From Ureibacillus thermophilus (lineage in GTDB: Bacteria; Bacillota; Bacilli; Bacillales_A; Planococcaceae), in NCBI RefSeq assembly GCF_042657185.1, contig NZ_JBHSNN010000030.1: a DNA stretch of 42,898 bases; one strand, written 5' to 3'. The notes beneath the pieces were generated by a model. The model was given only the letters and a program-made list of their open reading frames with translations. It did no database searches and was not told the DNA's origin. Numbering within the stretch: the first letter of the stretch is position 1; the number at the start of each line of letters is the position of its first letter. Shown here one piece after another: positions 24,133 through 34,800 of the stretch. A program made the position numbers and the translations under genes.

Positions 24133-25293
24133 GTGCAAAATTATTATGCCGATTTACATATACATATCGGTAGGACGGAAAGCGGACGAGCAGTTAAAAT
24201 TACGGGCAGCAGAAATTTAACGCTGAAAAATATTTTACATACCGCTTCTAGCCAAAAAGGTCTTGATATCATCGGCATTATTGATTGCCACTCGCCGGAA
24301 GTCATAGAGGAAATAGAGGAGCTGATGAATGAAGGAAGAATGGAACTTCTGCCAGAAGGAGGATTGAGGTTTGAAAAGACGACTCTTATTCCAGGATCGG
24401 AAATTGAAATTTACGATGAATCTTGCAAAGGCCCCGTCCATGTGCTTGCTTTTTTCCCCACTTTAGAATTGATGAAAGAATTTTCCGGATGGATGCGTTC
24501 AGTTATAAAAAATATTCACTTAAGTTCCCAACGAATTTACTGCAGTGGAAGACAATTGCAGGGAAAAGTCAAAGAATTGGGAGGGTTATTTATACCTGCC
24601 CATGTATTTACCCCTTTTAAAAGCTTATATGGAAAAGGGGTCGAAAAAAGTTTAACAGAAGTTTTGGATCCGGAAAAAATTGATGCCATAGAATTGGGAT
24701 TGAGTTCTGACACCTATATGGTACAAGGTATAAGCGAGCTTGAAAAATATACGTTCGTTACCAATTCGGATGCTCACTCTCTTGGCAAATTGGCGCGGGA
24801 ATATCAAAAAGTAGAGCTGCAACAACCCACTTTTCATGAACTTGCATTAGCTCTTCAAGAAAAAGAGGAACGAAAAATTTTAACAAACTATGGGTTAAAT
24901 CCCCTCTTAGGAAAATATTATTCGACTGTATGTCAAGATTGCGGAGAACGGGTGAAGACGGGAGGGACATGCCCGAAATGTGGCAGCCGTCATGTAGTCA
25001 AAGGAGTTTCTGTAAGAATTCAGGAATTGACGGATCTTAAGGAACCTATGCGAAAAAGACCGCCATATATTCATCAAGTGCCATTAGATTTTATACCAGG
25101 TGTCGGAAAAAAGACGATTCAGCGGCTGATTGAAGCCTTTGGAACGGAAATGGCGATTTTGCATGAAGTATCATTGGAACAACTGGAAGAAGTGGTTTCT
25201 GCGAAAATTGCCAAAACCATTGATTTGGCGAGAAAGGGGCAATTAACCATTGAAATGGGTGGGGGCGGCGTGTATGGAAAAATCATAGAATGA
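24133..25293 (+). CDS. endoQ: EndoQ-type PHP-domain DNA repair nuclease
   Basis: Matches the bacterial EndoQ/YqxK group, which nicks DNA beside deaminated bases such as uracil and hypoxanthine. PHP metal motifs: DLHIH (Asp7, His9, His11), DCHS, GSEIE, HVFTP and NSDAHS. A zinc ribbon CQDC..CPKC follows (Cys267, 270, 280, 283), then a helix-hairpin-helix (PGVGKKTIQRLIEAFG) for DNA binding. The start is taken at GTG 24133, since the extended ribosome site AAAGGACGTGAT fits it; ATG 24127 is an alternative. Single gene, transcribed away from the lyase. Confidence 0.88.
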   Translation: MQNYYADLHIHIGRTESGRAVKITGSRNLTLKNILHTASSQKGLDIIGIIDCHSPEVIEEIEELMNEGRMELLPEGGLRFEKTTLIPGSEIEIYDESCKGPVHVLAFFPTLELMKEFSGWMRSVIKNIHLSSQRIYCSGRQLQGKVKELGGLFIPAHVFTPFKSLYGKGVEKSLTEVLDPEKIDAIELGLSSDTYMVQGISELEKYTFVTNSDAHSLGKLAREYQKVELQQPTFHELALALQEKEERKILTNYGLNPLLGKYYSTVCQDCGERVKTGGTCPKCGSRHVVKGVSVRIQELTDLKEPMRKRPPYIHQVPLDFIPGVGKKTIQRLIEAFGTEMAILHEVSLEQLEEVVSAKIAKTIDLARKGQLTIEMGGGGVYGKIIE

Positions 25294-25330
25294 AAATGCC
25301 GCTCCTTTTTCTCCTACAAATGGGCATAAA

Positions 25331-25375
25331 AAAACAAGCTACGAAATTTGACGGGGATCGCTTTCGTAGCTTGCT
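25331..25375 (-). terminator. Terminator for the carboxylesterase gene
   Basis: CAAGCTACGAAA and TTTCGTAGCTTG form a perfect 12-bp stem. On the minus strand TTTTTTT follows, so it ends transcripts from the esterase gene. It also follows endoQ, for which the T tail is lacking. A second perfect hairpin without T tail stands at 25411-25432 (TAGCAAATT / AATTTGCTA). Confidence 0.8.
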
Positions 25376-25469
25376 AAAGGGATGTATGTCTCAAGGACAT
25401 ATATATATCATAGCAAATTGGGGAATTTGCTAGGGGATACATTATTATTATGGAAAGAAGAAAAGATTT

Positions 25470-26216
25470 TTATTCTTCCCATTTTAAACTTTCGAAGAAT
25501 CGATAAACTTCTTCATATACAAGTTCACGTTCTTTATCAATAGTAAGAATGTGACCTGAATTAATGAAGCTTTTTATGGATTTAATGCGAGAATTAACAG
25601 AATTATATATATAATCTGCGCTTTTGCAGTAGTAATCATCATCGTTTAGACCGCGCAAAATATGGACAGGTTTGTCGATTTTATTTAATTTTGCGCTCGT
25701 ATCATTAATAATGTTTTGCAAATATTGAAGTGTTGGCATTTGGTAGCGTTTTGCAATAATTTCTGGCTTATCTTCTTCTTCATTATATGTGCCAGTTAGC
25801 TTTTTGTAATTAATTGTATAGCTAATGATGCGTTGTTGCAAGCTATCAACACTTTTCTCTAACGCTGGTGCGGACATAGTCACAATTGCTTTAATTGGCC
25901 GCTCTTCACCGAGGCGCAATGAGAAGATGCCTCCAAGTGAAACACCAGCAACAGCAATTTCATTATAGCCAAGTCTTCGAAGTTCATCATAACCCTCAAC
26001 AGCACTGTTCCACCATTCAATTGGATCTGTTTGGATGAGGGTTAAAGGGTCACCACCATGACCTTTATACAAAGGAGCGTGAACCGTATAGTTGCGATCT
26101 GCCAAATAGCGACCTAAACGCTTCACATCATTTGTGTTGCCCGTAAAGCCATGCAATAATAAGACAGCACGTTTTCCCGCCTCAATCGTAAATGGTTTTG
26201 GCGAAATGATTTTCAT
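25470..26216 (-). CDS. Carboxylesterase (Est30/YvaK type)
   Basis: Alpha/beta hydrolase of 248 residues that cleaves short-chain esters. LLLHGFTG forms the oxyanion region, GVSLGG carries Ser93, Asp192-194 lies in GLNDDDYY, and His222 is in SGHIL. These match the catalytic triad spacing of Geobacillus Est30 (Ser94, Asp193, His223). AAAGGAG lies about 12 bp upstream of ATG. In B. subtilis yvaK stands next to rnr and smpB; here it is on its own. Confidence 0.9.
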   Translation of the reverse strand: MKIISPKPFTIEAGKRAVLLLHGFTGNTNDVKRLGRYLADRNYTVHAPLYKGHGGDPLTLIQTDPIEWWNSAVEGYDELRRLGYNEIAVAGVSLGGIFSLRLGEERPIKAIVTMSAPALEKSVDSLQQRIISYTINYKKLTGTYNEEEDKPEIIAKRYQMPTLQYLQNIINDTSAKLNKIDKPVHILRGLNDDDYYCKSADYIYNSVNSRIKSIKSFINSGHILTIDKERELVYEEVYRFFESLKWEE

Positions 26217-26404
26217 TGTGAAGAACTACTCCTTTAACCGTAATAAATGTGTCAGAATATTTAAAATAGATTTTGAAAATTCTTTGAAATTTTTTTATAA
26301 ATACTTGTTTTTTTTAAGTATTTTTGGTACTCAAACTCAACGTTCAACTTTATTATAGTTATAGGCTTAAATAAATACAATTTATTATTTCTATCAAATT
26401 GATT

Positions 26405-26418
26405 CGAAAACGTTATCA
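26405..26418 (+). promoter_or_regulatory. Possible cre site (CcpA)
   Basis: CGAAAACGTTATCA differs in the first base from the cre consensus TGNAANCGNWNNCA. It lies 22 bp before the LysR gene, where bound CcpA could repress. Such degenerate matches arise by chance, so this is tentative. Confidence 0.3.
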
Positions 26419-26439
26419 TTTTTAAGAAGGGAATAAATT

Positions 26440-27327
26440 ATGGAAATTCAACAATTAGAGTATTTTAAAGTTGTGGCTGAAACTGAACATATGACCCATG
26501 CGGCGGAAATGTTAAACATTTCGCAGCCTGCCCTGAGCAAATCTATTTCTAATATCGAGCAGGAGATTGGCGTGCCCCTTTTTGACAGGCAAGGACGTTC
26601 AATTATATTGAATCGCTACGGAAAACTTTTTTTAGAAAGCGTCAATAAAATTTTAGAAGAATTCAACAGGGCGAAACAGGAAATTAACGGACTTGTCATG
26701 CCCGGATTTGGAGAAGTGTCCTTTGGCTTTATTCATACATTGGGAATGGAAGTTGTGCCGGAATTGATGGCTCATGTCCATGAAAAATATCCAAATATAA
26801 AATTTAACTTGACGCAGGCTTCCTCGTTGAATTTGCTGGAACTGTTAGAAAAAGGCGATATTGATTTATGTTTATCTCAAAAAATTGACTCAAAAGTGGT
26901 AAGTATCGAATGGGTTGAATTATGGAAAGAAGATTTGTTTGTCATTGTTCCTAAAAATCATCCTTTGGCAGAAAAAGATTTTATCGCATTGCGTGAAATT
27001 AAAGATGAACCTTTTGTTTCGATTAAAAAAGGGAATGCTTTGCGCCATATGGTTGATAAATTATTAAAAGAAGTGGGGATTGCTAAAACAAACATTACCT
27101 TTGAAGGGGAAGATCCGCATACGGTGGCGGGATTTGTCAGTGCAGGCCATGGGGTATCAATTATTCCAGGAATTAAAGGATTATCCGAGTATAATGTCAA
27201 AAAGATATCTGTAAAAGAACCGGTTTGTGAACGAAAAATAGGAGTATCTTGGGTTCAAGGAAGATATATGTCCCCAGCTGCAAACCAATTTATAAATTAT
27301 TTAGTGGAGTATTTCAAAGGAAAATAG
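26440..27327 (+). CDS. LysR-family transcriptional regulator
   Basis: 295 residues. The helix-turn-helix is at the N-terminus (MTHAAEMLNISQPALSKSIS, about 18-37), with PLFDRQGRS after it. The substrate-binding domain of two lobes follows (from about 90). The effector is not evident. AAGAAGGG lies 9 bp before ATG. The Sel1-repeat gene starts 17 bp after its stop in the same direction, suggesting one transcript. LysR targets are usually next to the gene, but the neighbour upstream is the divergent carboxylesterase, which is a candidate target by position only. Confidence 0.9.
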   Translation: MEIQQLEYFKVVAETEHMTHAAEMLNISQPALSKSISNIEQEIGVPLFDRQGRSIILNRYGKLFLESVNKILEEFNRAKQEINGLVMPGFGEVSFGFIHTLGMEVVPELMAHVHEKYPNIKFNLTQASSLNLLELLEKGDIDLCLSQKIDSKVVSIEWVELWKEDLFVIVPKNHPLAEKDFIALREIKDEPFVSIKKGNALRHMVDKLLKEVGIAKTNITFEGEDPHTVAGFVSAGHGVSIIPGIKGLSEYNVKKISVKEPVCERKIGVSWVQGRYMSPAANQFINYLVEYFKGK

Positions 27328-27343
27328 AAAAGGTGTAGATGGC

Positions 27344-28222
27344 GTGGCAGATAAGCAAGAAAAATTCGAAAGATTAATACTGCAATTTCAACATTTACTT
27401 TCAATTGAGCAAATCATGGAAGCAAGGAATATTTACCGTCTTGCCCATGAAAAGAATGTGGAAGCGATGGTTGAATTAGCTTCACTGTATAAGTTCATGG
27501 AGGAATATTTCATGGCTGTTTATTGGCTGCAAAAAGCAAGTAAAGCTGGGAACAGCGAGGCTCTTTACCAGCTTGCTAATTGTTATTATGAAGGGCTTGG
27601 AGTAGAAGAAGATGTGAAAACGGCTTTACAATTATATAAGAAAGCAGCGAAAAAAGGCCATGCCGATGCTCAAAACAACTTAGCCGATATGTATTTAAAT
27701 GGCGAAGGAACCTCTGTTAATTATAAAGAAGCATTGAAGTGGTTTAAAGAAGCGGCAAAACAAAATGTTGTTGAAGCGATGTTTACACTGGGAATCATGC
27801 ATGAACAAGGCATCGAAATCAAAAAAGATGAAAAAAAGGCCCTCCAATATTATTTGCAGTCGGCAGAAGGCGGTTATCCTGACGCTCAGTATAGGATGGG
27901 CTCCATTTATTTAGAGGGGCTGTTGGGAGTGGAGAAAAACACCTCTCGCGCTATTGAATGGTTTGAAAAAGCAGCACAATTTCACCATATCGATGCCATT
28001 TATAATTTAGGATTTTTATATGAACATGGCATCGGCGTCAAGAGAAATGGAAAAAAAGCTCTTTATTATTACAAGAGAGCCTCATTGCTTGGAGATTATC
28101 AGGCAAAATTAAATATCGCCAACATTTATGAAAAGGGCATTGATGTTGAGGCCGATAAAAAAGCTGCAGCCCGCTGGAGAGAATTAGCAAGACAACAAAT
28201 GGAAAATGATTATGACCGATAG
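27344..28222 (+). CDS. Sel1-like repeat (TPR-type) protein
   Basis: 292 residues made of about six Sel1 repeats of 36 residues with the pattern A..LG.MYE.G.GV..D..KA..WY.KAA..G. Examples are ALYQLANCYYEGLGVEEDVK (about 78) and AIYNLGFLYEHGIGVKRNGK. No signal peptide or membrane segment, so cytosolic. Such solenoids bind partner proteins or serve as scaffolds. The start is GTG 27344, preceded by AAAAGGTG. It lies between a LysR regulator and the porphyrin oxidase gene, with no known link to either. Confidence 0.88.
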   Translation: MADKQEKFERLILQFQHLLSIEQIMEARNIYRLAHEKNVEAMVELASLYKFMEEYFMAVYWLQKASKAGNSEALYQLANCYYEGLGVEEDVKTALQLYKKAAKKGHADAQNNLADMYLNGEGTSVNYKEALKWFKEAAKQNVVEAMFTLGIMHEQGIEIKKDEKKALQYYLQSAEGGYPDAQYRMGSIYLEGLLGVEKNTSRAIEWFEKAAQFHHIDAIYNLGFLYEHGIGVKRNGKKALYYYKRASLLGDYQAKLNIANIYEKGIDVEADKKAAARWRELARQQMENDYDR

Positions 28223-28357
28223 TTCCCCACCATTTGAAAAGTAAAGAGCATGTTCATCAAATCTTCAGAGAAAATTTTGCTAAAGCCGACACAAAAAGAA
28301 GAAAGAATAGCGATTATACTTAAAATAGCGAAAATGAATGTATGGGAGTTGTATCGA

Positions 28358-29749
28358 ATGAAAACGGTAACAGTAATTGGTGGAGGAATTACAGGACTTT
28401 GCACGATGTTTTACTTGCAAAAACAGCTGAAAGAGCGCAATCTTTCTGCCCGTTTAGTACTGCTTGAAAAAAATCCTTACCTTGGCGGAAAAATGCATAC
28501 TGTGCGGGAAAATGGATTCATCATGGAAACGGGGGCAGATTCCATTGTCGCCCGTTATCCAAGCGTCCAAAAATTAATTCAAGAGCTTGATTTTGAATCA
28601 GAAGTCGTTTATAACGAAACGGGAATTTCTTATATTCATACAAATCATGAACTGCATGCCATCCCGAAAGAATCAGTCTTTGGCATTCCTATGACGGTGG
28701 AATCGTTAAAAGCAAGCACCCTCATTTCTGAAGAAGGAAAGCAGCGAGTGTTGAAAGATGAAGAAATTCCAAATACGAAATTTACGAAAGAAAGCTCCAT
28801 CGGGGAATTTTTAGAGTACTTTTTAGGGAAAGAAATCGTGGAAAAACAAATTGCCCCAGTGCTTGCCGGCGTGTATTCCGGCGATATTTACAAATTATCC
28901 ATTGCCTCCACTCTTCCATATTTAGTGGATTATAAAAATGAATACGGCAGCTTGATGAAAGGTTTACAAGCGAATCGCGAGAAGTTTGAACGGGAAGCCA
29001 ACAAAAAATTCCTTTCTTTTAAAAACGGGTTATCCCAGTTGATTGACCGTTTGGAAGAACTGCTTGATACAGTGGAAATTCGCAAAAATACTGAAACAAT
29101 TCGGGTTGAGAAGAAAAATGATCTTTATGAAATCACATTAGCAAATGGCGAAAAGCTTGAAGCGGATGTTGTGGTGTTGGCATTACCAAACCAAGTCGTA
29201 AAGAACTTATTAAAGGATGAAGAATTAGACCCTTATTTCAACCAATTTAAAAATGCTTCTGCTATTACGATGTATTTAGGCTTCGATTTGCCGGATTCCA
29301 TTTTGCCGCAAGATGGTACGGGATTTATCGTTTCCCATAACAGCGATTTAGTGTGCAATGCCTCCACTTGGACAAGCCGCAAATGGAAACATACATCCAA
29401 AGATGGAAATTTATTAGTACGCTTGTTTTATAAAGAAAACAATCCCCGCTATCATGAATTAAAAGTCATGAGCGATGAAGAACTGACAAAGGTAGCCCTA
29501 AACGATATTAAACTCAGCTTAAATATTGAAGAACAGCCGAACATGGTAAAAATTACAAAATGGATCGATGCGATGCCAAAATACGATTTAGCCCATCACG
29601 AAGCCTTGCAGGAAGTGCTCTCAAAATTAAAAGAACGTTATCCGAATTTGCTCATTGCCGGCTGCTCTTATTTTGGAGTAGGCATTGGTGCTTGTATTGA
29701 CAACGGAAAAGAAACAGCAGAGAATATTTTTGAGCTTATTTCGCAGTAA
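28358..29749 (+). CDS. cgoX: Coproporphyrinogen III/protoporphyrinogen IX oxidase (HemY)
   Basis: FAD enzyme that oxidises coproporphyrinogen III to coproporphyrin III in the Gram-positive haem pathway. Dinucleotide-binding GGGITG lies at the N-terminus, MHTVRENGFIMETGADSI follows, and the C-terminal FAD part has GVGIGACIDNGKETAENI. From ATG 28358 the product has 463 residues (B. subtilis HemY 470). GGGAG lies 9 bp before this ATG, and an upstream frame extension to 28250 has no homology. The usual partners hemE and hemH are not adjacent; here the gene follows LysR and Sel1 genes by 135 bp. Confidence 0.92.
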   Translation: MKTVTVIGGGITGLCTMFYLQKQLKERNLSARLVLLEKNPYLGGKMHTVRENGFIMETGADSIVARYPSVQKLIQELDFESEVVYNETGISYIHTNHELHAIPKESVFGIPMTVESLKASTLISEEGKQRVLKDEEIPNTKFTKESSIGEFLEYFLGKEIVEKQIAPVLAGVYSGDIYKLSIASTLPYLVDYKNEYGSLMKGLQANREKFEREANKKFLSFKNGLSQLIDRLEELLDTVEIRKNTETIRVEKKNDLYEITLANGEKLEADVVVLALPNQVVKNLLKDEELDPYFNQFKNASAITMYLGFDLPDSILPQDGTGFIVSHNSDLVCNASTWTSRKWKHTSKDGNLLVRLFYKENNPRYHELKVMSDEELTKVALNDIKLSLNIEEQPNMVKITKWIDAMPKYDLAHHEALQEVLSKLKERYPNLLIAGCSYFGVGIGACIDNGKETAENIFELISQ

Positions 29750-29764
29750 TTCCGATTTGTTAAC

Positions 29765-29793
29765 TTGACAAAATGAAGATTACCGTTTATGAT
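29765..29793 (+). promoter_or_regulatory. SigA promoter of the S-box operon
   Basis: TTGACA (29765-29770), 17-bp spacer, TATGAT (29788-29793). Transcription would start near 29800, ahead of the riboswitch. Confidence 0.85.
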
Positions 29794-29828
29794 GAGAGCT
29801 ATTATATGGATATTTTAAAATTGAATAA

Positions 29829-29934
29829 CACTTATCAAGAGAAGTGGAGGGAACTGGCCCGAAGAAGCTTCAGCAACCAACTAATCTATTTAGTAAGGTG
29901 CTAAATCCAGCGGCAATTGCCGAAAGATAAGGTG
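29829..29934 (+). promoter_or_regulatory. SAM-I riboswitch (S-box)
   Basis: CTTATCAAGAG..GGAGGGAACTGGCCC and GAAGCTTCAGCAACC are standard S-box blocks. AAGGTGCTAAATCCAGC follows, then GGCAATTGCC and GAAAGATAAGG, which closes P1 with CTTATC. With SAM bound the downstream terminator (29951-29979) forms; without SAM an antiterminator allows yitJ-metH expression. Confidence 0.97.
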
Positions 29935-29950
29935 ACTATAAGGAAATGAC

Positions 29951-29979
29951 AAGCCTTCTTTCGCAAGAAGGCTTTTTCT
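29951..29979 (+). terminator. Riboswitch expression-platform terminator
   Basis: AAGCCTTCTT / AAGAAGGCTT (29951-29960 and 29965-29974) with the loop TCGC and a T-rich tail. It lies 53 bp ahead of the yitJ start. Confidence 0.93.
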
Positions 29980-30031
29980 ATTAGATAAATTAACTGAAAA
30001 TTTATGCAGTATAGAAAAGTGAGGGAATTTA

Positions 30032-31879
30032 ATGGGACTATTAGAGGCTTTAAAAAATAGCGTGTTAGTTGCGGATGGAGCAATGGGGACGCTTTTATAT
30101 TCGTATGGTCTGGAATCTTGCCATGAAGAAATGAATATAGAAAGGCCAGAAATTATCGAAAAAATTCATAGCGAATACATACAAGCCGGCGCAGATGTCA
30201 TCCAAACGAACACATATGGCGCAAATAAAATGAAGCTTACCCGATACGGACTAGAGTCCAAAGTGGTGGAAATCAATAAAGGGGCCATTGAAGTGGCAAG
30301 ACGTGCAGCAGCAGGAAAAGACGTCTTTATTTTAGGCTCCATTGGCGGAATTCGCGGGGTTCGTAAAGTGGATTACACTTTGGATGAAATTTTGGAAGCT
30401 GTAAGGGAACAGGCAGAAGTGTTGATTGCAGGCCGGTTAGATGGGTTATTGCTCGAAACTTACTATGATTTTGAAGAGCTTACGGAAACGTTGAAAATGG
30501 TAAGAGCAATGACCGATATGCCGATTATTGCCCAAGTTTCCATGCAAGAGCCGGGCGTTTTGCTTAATGGCCTGAAATTAAATGAAGCGTTAAAACAGCT
30601 TGAACAATTAGGTGCAAATATAGTCGGTGTGAACTGTCGCCTTGGTCCTTACCATACGATTCAAGCCTTTGAAGAGGTGGAAATTCCTGAGAAAGCTTAT
30701 TTATCCGCCTATCCGAACGCTTCGTTATTGGATATTGAAGATGGCCGCGTTGTTTACGAATCAGAAGTGGATTATTTTGCCCGTGCTGCAGTGGAACTTT
30801 GCAATGAGGGAGTAAGACTTATTGGAGGATGCTGCGGCACAACGCCAAAACATATTGAAGCTGTGAAAAAGAAATTAGCTCATTTCCGGCCGATTGAAAA
30901 GAAAGTGGCAAAACCTGTAAGGGAAACAATTATTCAAGAGGCGGAACCGCATAGCTTCGAGCCTCTTCATGAAAAAGCTAAAAGAGAACGCTCGGTGATT
31001 GTGGAATTAGATACGCCAAAACATTTAGAAATTGAGCAATTTGTGGAAGGTGCTAAGACTTTGTATGAAGCTGGGGCGGACCTTATCATGATGGCGGACA
31101 ATTCTTTAGCCTCCCCAAGAGTCAGCAACTTGGCTATGGGTGCCATTTTAAAACTGCAATACGGCATTCGCACAATGCCTCACATAACTTGCCGTGACCG
31201 GAATTTGATTGGGCTTCAATCTCATTTGATGGGGTTAAATGCCCTCGGATTGCATGATGTTCTAGCGGTTACCGGCGACCCTACAAAAGTGGGGGATTTT
31301 CCTGGGGCGACGAGCGTCTATGATGTTTCTTCAATGGAATTAATCTCTCTCATTAAACAATTAAACGAAGGGATTTCTTTCTCCGGAAAATCTCTTAAAA
31401 AGAAAGCGAATTTCTCCGTGGCGGCTGCTTTTAATCCGAATGTACGCGTTATCGATCGCGCGGTAAGCCGCCTGGAGAAAAAAATTGAACATGGTGCGGA
31501 TTATTTCATTTCACAGCCAATTTATTCGAAAGAAAAAATTGTGGAAGTATATGAGGCGACAAAGCATTTAGAAACGCCGATTTATATTGGCATTATGCCG
31601 CTCACAAGTTTTAAAAATGCGGAGTTTTTGCACCATGAAGTACCGGGAATTAAACTCTCCGATGATGTGTTAGAGAGAATGAAACAGGTGAGCGGCAATA
31701 AAGAAGAAGAAACAAAAGTGGGTCTTGAAATTGCAAAAGAGTTGTTAGATACAGCAACCCAATACTTTAACGGCATTTACTTGATTACACCGTTTATGCG
31801 ATATGAACTTACAATACAACTATTGCAATATATCCAACAACTTGATGAGCAAAACAAAGGAGTTAAAGCAAATGGCTAA
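30032..31879 (+). CDS. yitJ: Bifunctional homocysteine S-methyltransferase/methylenetetrahydrofolate reductase (YitJ)
   Basis: The N-terminal domain (about 1-290) is a zinc-dependent homocysteine methyltransferase with GGCCGTTPKHI (Cys267 and Cys268) and a distal Cys in VGVNCR. The C-terminal domain (about 320-605) is a MetF-type reductase that makes 5-methyl-THF from methylene-THF (LAVTGDPTKVGDFPG, FISQPIYSKEK). Same arrangement as B. subtilis YitJ (612 residues; here 615). It supplies methyl-THF to MetH next door. Start with AGTGAGGGAATTTA-type ribosome region. The stop overlaps metH by eight bases. Confidence 0.95.
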   Translation: MGLLEALKNSVLVADGAMGTLLYSYGLESCHEEMNIERPEIIEKIHSEYIQAGADVIQTNTYGANKMKLTRYGLESKVVEINKGAIEVARRAAAGKDVFILGSIGGIRGVRKVDYTLDEILEAVREQAEVLIAGRLDGLLLETYYDFEELTETLKMVRAMTDMPIIAQVSMQEPGVLLNGLKLNEALKQLEQLGANIVGVNCRLGPYHTIQAFEEVEIPEKAYLSAYPNASLLDIEDGRVVYESEVDYFARAAVELCNEGVRLIGGCCGTTPKHIEAVKKKLAHFRPIEKKVAKPVRETIIQEAEPHSFEPLHEKAKRERSVIVELDTPKHLEIEQFVEGAKTLYEAGADLIMMADNSLASPRVSNLAMGAILKLQYGIRTMPHITCRDRNLIGLQSHLMGLNALGLHDVLAVTGDPTKVGDFPGATSVYDVSSMELISLIKQLNEGISFSGKSLKKKANFSVAAAFNPNVRVIDRAVSRLEKKIEHGADYFISQPIYSKEKIVEVYEATKHLETPIYIGIMPLTSFKNAEFLHHEVPGIKLSDDVLERMKQVSGNKEEETKVGLEIAKELLDTATQYFNGIYLITPFMRYELTIQLLQYIQQLDEQNKGVKANG

Positions 31880-34800
31880 CCATCCAATCGAAGAACAGTT
31901 GCAAAAACGAATTTTAATTATCGACGGGGCAATGGGAACAATGCTCCAGCAGGAAAATTTAACAGCTGAAGATTTTGGCGGGGAAGAATATGAGGGATGC
32001 AATGAACATCTTGTTTTAACAAGACCGGATGTGATTTCCAAAATTCACAGAGCCTATTTGGAAGCGGGCGCGGATATTATTTCGACCGATACCTTTGGTG
32101 GAACTCCCCTTGTATTAGATGAATATGGATTGGGCCATAAAGCTTATGAAATCAACAAAAAAGCTGTAGAACTGGCAAAGGCGGAAGCGGATAAATATTC
32201 AACGAGCGATTGGCCTCGATTTGTGGCAGGTTCGATGGGGCCGACAACAAAAACATTGTCTGTTACAGGCGGTGTGACATTTGATGAGCTTGTAGAAAAC
32301 TTTTATATTCAAGCAAAAGCCTTAATTTACGGAGGCGCCGATTTGCTGTTGCTTGAAACAAGCCAAGATATGTTAAATGTAAAAGCGGCAACTCTTGGCA
32401 TAAAACGGGCTTTTGAAGAAACAGGAAAAGAGCTTCCTGTCATGGTTTCTGCAACAATCGAGCCGATGGGAACAACACTGGCTGGCCAATCCATTGAAGC
32501 TTTCTACATTTCTATTGAACATATTCATCCGATTTCCATTGGGTTAAACTGTGCAACCGGCCCAGAATTTATGACGGACCATATCCGATCGCTGTCAGAA
32601 TTGGCTACTAGCTACATTAGCTGTTATCCGAATGCCGGTTTGCCGGATGAAGAAGGCCACTATCATGAAACGCCGGAATCCTTGTCAACGAAATTGCGAG
32701 GATTTGCTGAAAAAGGCTGGTTAAATATTGTGGGAGGATGCTGCGGAACAACTCCTGCCCACATTAAGGCCATTCGGGAGGCGGTAAAAGATTACAAACC
32801 GCGTCCGAAAAAAGAAAAATCCCATGGTCATGCTGTGTCCGGCATAGAACCGCTTATTTACGATGACTCCATGCGTCCATTATTTATTGGGGAAAGAACA
32901 AACGTTATTGGTTCCCGCAAATTTAAGCAGCTCATTATTGAAGGAAAATATGAGGAAGCTGCTGAAATTGCACGGGCGCAAGTGAAAAATGGCGCTCATG
33001 TCATTGATATATGTTTAGCTAATCCTGACCGCGACGAGCTTGAGGATATGCGCAAGTTTATGAAAGAAGTTGTAAAGAAAGTCAAAGTTCCTTTAGTCAT
33101 TGACTCAACGGATGAACGGGTCATTGAAGAAGCGTTGAAATATTCCCAAGGAAAGGCCATCATTAACTCCATCAACTTGGAAGATGGAGAAGAACGGTTC
33201 GATAAAGTATTGCCGATTGTAAAAAAATACGGGGCTTCCGTCGTGGTCGGCACAATTGACGAAGAAGGAATGGCCGTTACGCGCGAAAGAAAATTGGCCA
33301 TTGCTGAACGCTCTTACAAAATCTTGACTGAGAAATGGGGACTTGCGCCGGAAGATATCATCTTTGACCCGCTTGTATTCCCTGTAGGCACGGGAGATGA
33401 GCAATACATTGGTGCGGCGGAGGAAACAATTGAAGGAATCCGTTTAATTAAGGAGAAATTCCCAAGAGCCTTAACGGTGCTTGGCATCAGCAATGTTTCC
33501 TTTGGTCTCCCACCTGTGGGACGGGAAGTATTGAATGCAGTATTTTTATATCACTGCACGCAAGCGGGCCTAGATTATGCCATCGTAAATACGGAAAAAT
33601 TAGAACGTTATGCATCCTTGCCAGAAGAAGAAATTCAGCTGGCGAATGATTTGATTTTCAATACAAACGATGAAACATTGGCGAAATTTACAGCCTTTTA
33701 CCGCGATAAAAAGAAAGAAGAGAAAAAGATTGAGCTTCCTGCGACGGTGGAAGAGCGCCTGAAATACTACATCGTGGAAGGAACAAAAGAAGGCTTAATT
33801 GAAGATTTGGAAGAAGCAAGAAAAATATTTGATACGCCTCTAGATATCATTAATGGTCCATTGATGGACGGCATGGCGGAAGTAGGGCGCTTATTCAACG
33901 ATAATCAGTTAATTGTGGCGGAAGTGTTGCAAAGCGCCGGCGTGATGAAAGCGGCTGTTGCCCACCTAGAACAATATATGGAAAAAGTAGAGGACAGTGC
34001 TGGAAAAGGAAAAGTCATTTTGGCAACGGTAAAAGGCGACGTTCACGATATTGGTAAAAACTTAGTGGATATTATTTTAAGCAACAACGGCTATCAAGTG
34101 ATTGACTTAGGAATAAAAGTAACCCCGGCGGAATTGATTGAAGCCATCCGCAAAGAAAAACCGGACATTGTCGGCTTATCTGGACTATTGGTGAAGTCGG
34201 CGCAGCAAATGGTATTGACGGCGCAAGACTTTAAAGCAGCAGGCATTGATGTACCGATTCTTGTTGGGGGAGCCGCTCTGACGAAACGCTTTACTGAAAC
34301 AAAAATTGCGGCTGAATACGATGGACCGGTCATTTATGCAAAAGATGCAATGCAAGGGTTAGAACACGCCAATCGTTTAATGGATCCGAATGAACGGGAA
34401 GCCTTCTTGCAAGAAATTCGGGAATCTCGCGAAAAACGCTTGGAAGCAGATGCAAAACGGGCAAATCAGCCGAAAAAAGAAGTGCCGAAAAAACAAGCCC
34501 GCACAGTGGAAGATGCGCCAGTATTCATACCGAAAGATTTAAAAGTACACATAAAGAAAAATTATTCCGTTCAACATTTGCAGCCTTACATCAATATGCG
34601 CACATTGCTCGGCCACCATTTAGGTTTGAAAGGCAATGTAGAGAAATTGCTGGCGGAGAAAGACGAGCGAGCGATGGAATTATACAATTTAGTGTTAGAA
34701 ATATTGAATTCTGGCGTGCTAAAACCTTCAGGAATATATCAATTCTTCCCTGCTCAAAGCGATGGGGACGATGTGGTAATCTATTGTCCAGAGGATAAGA

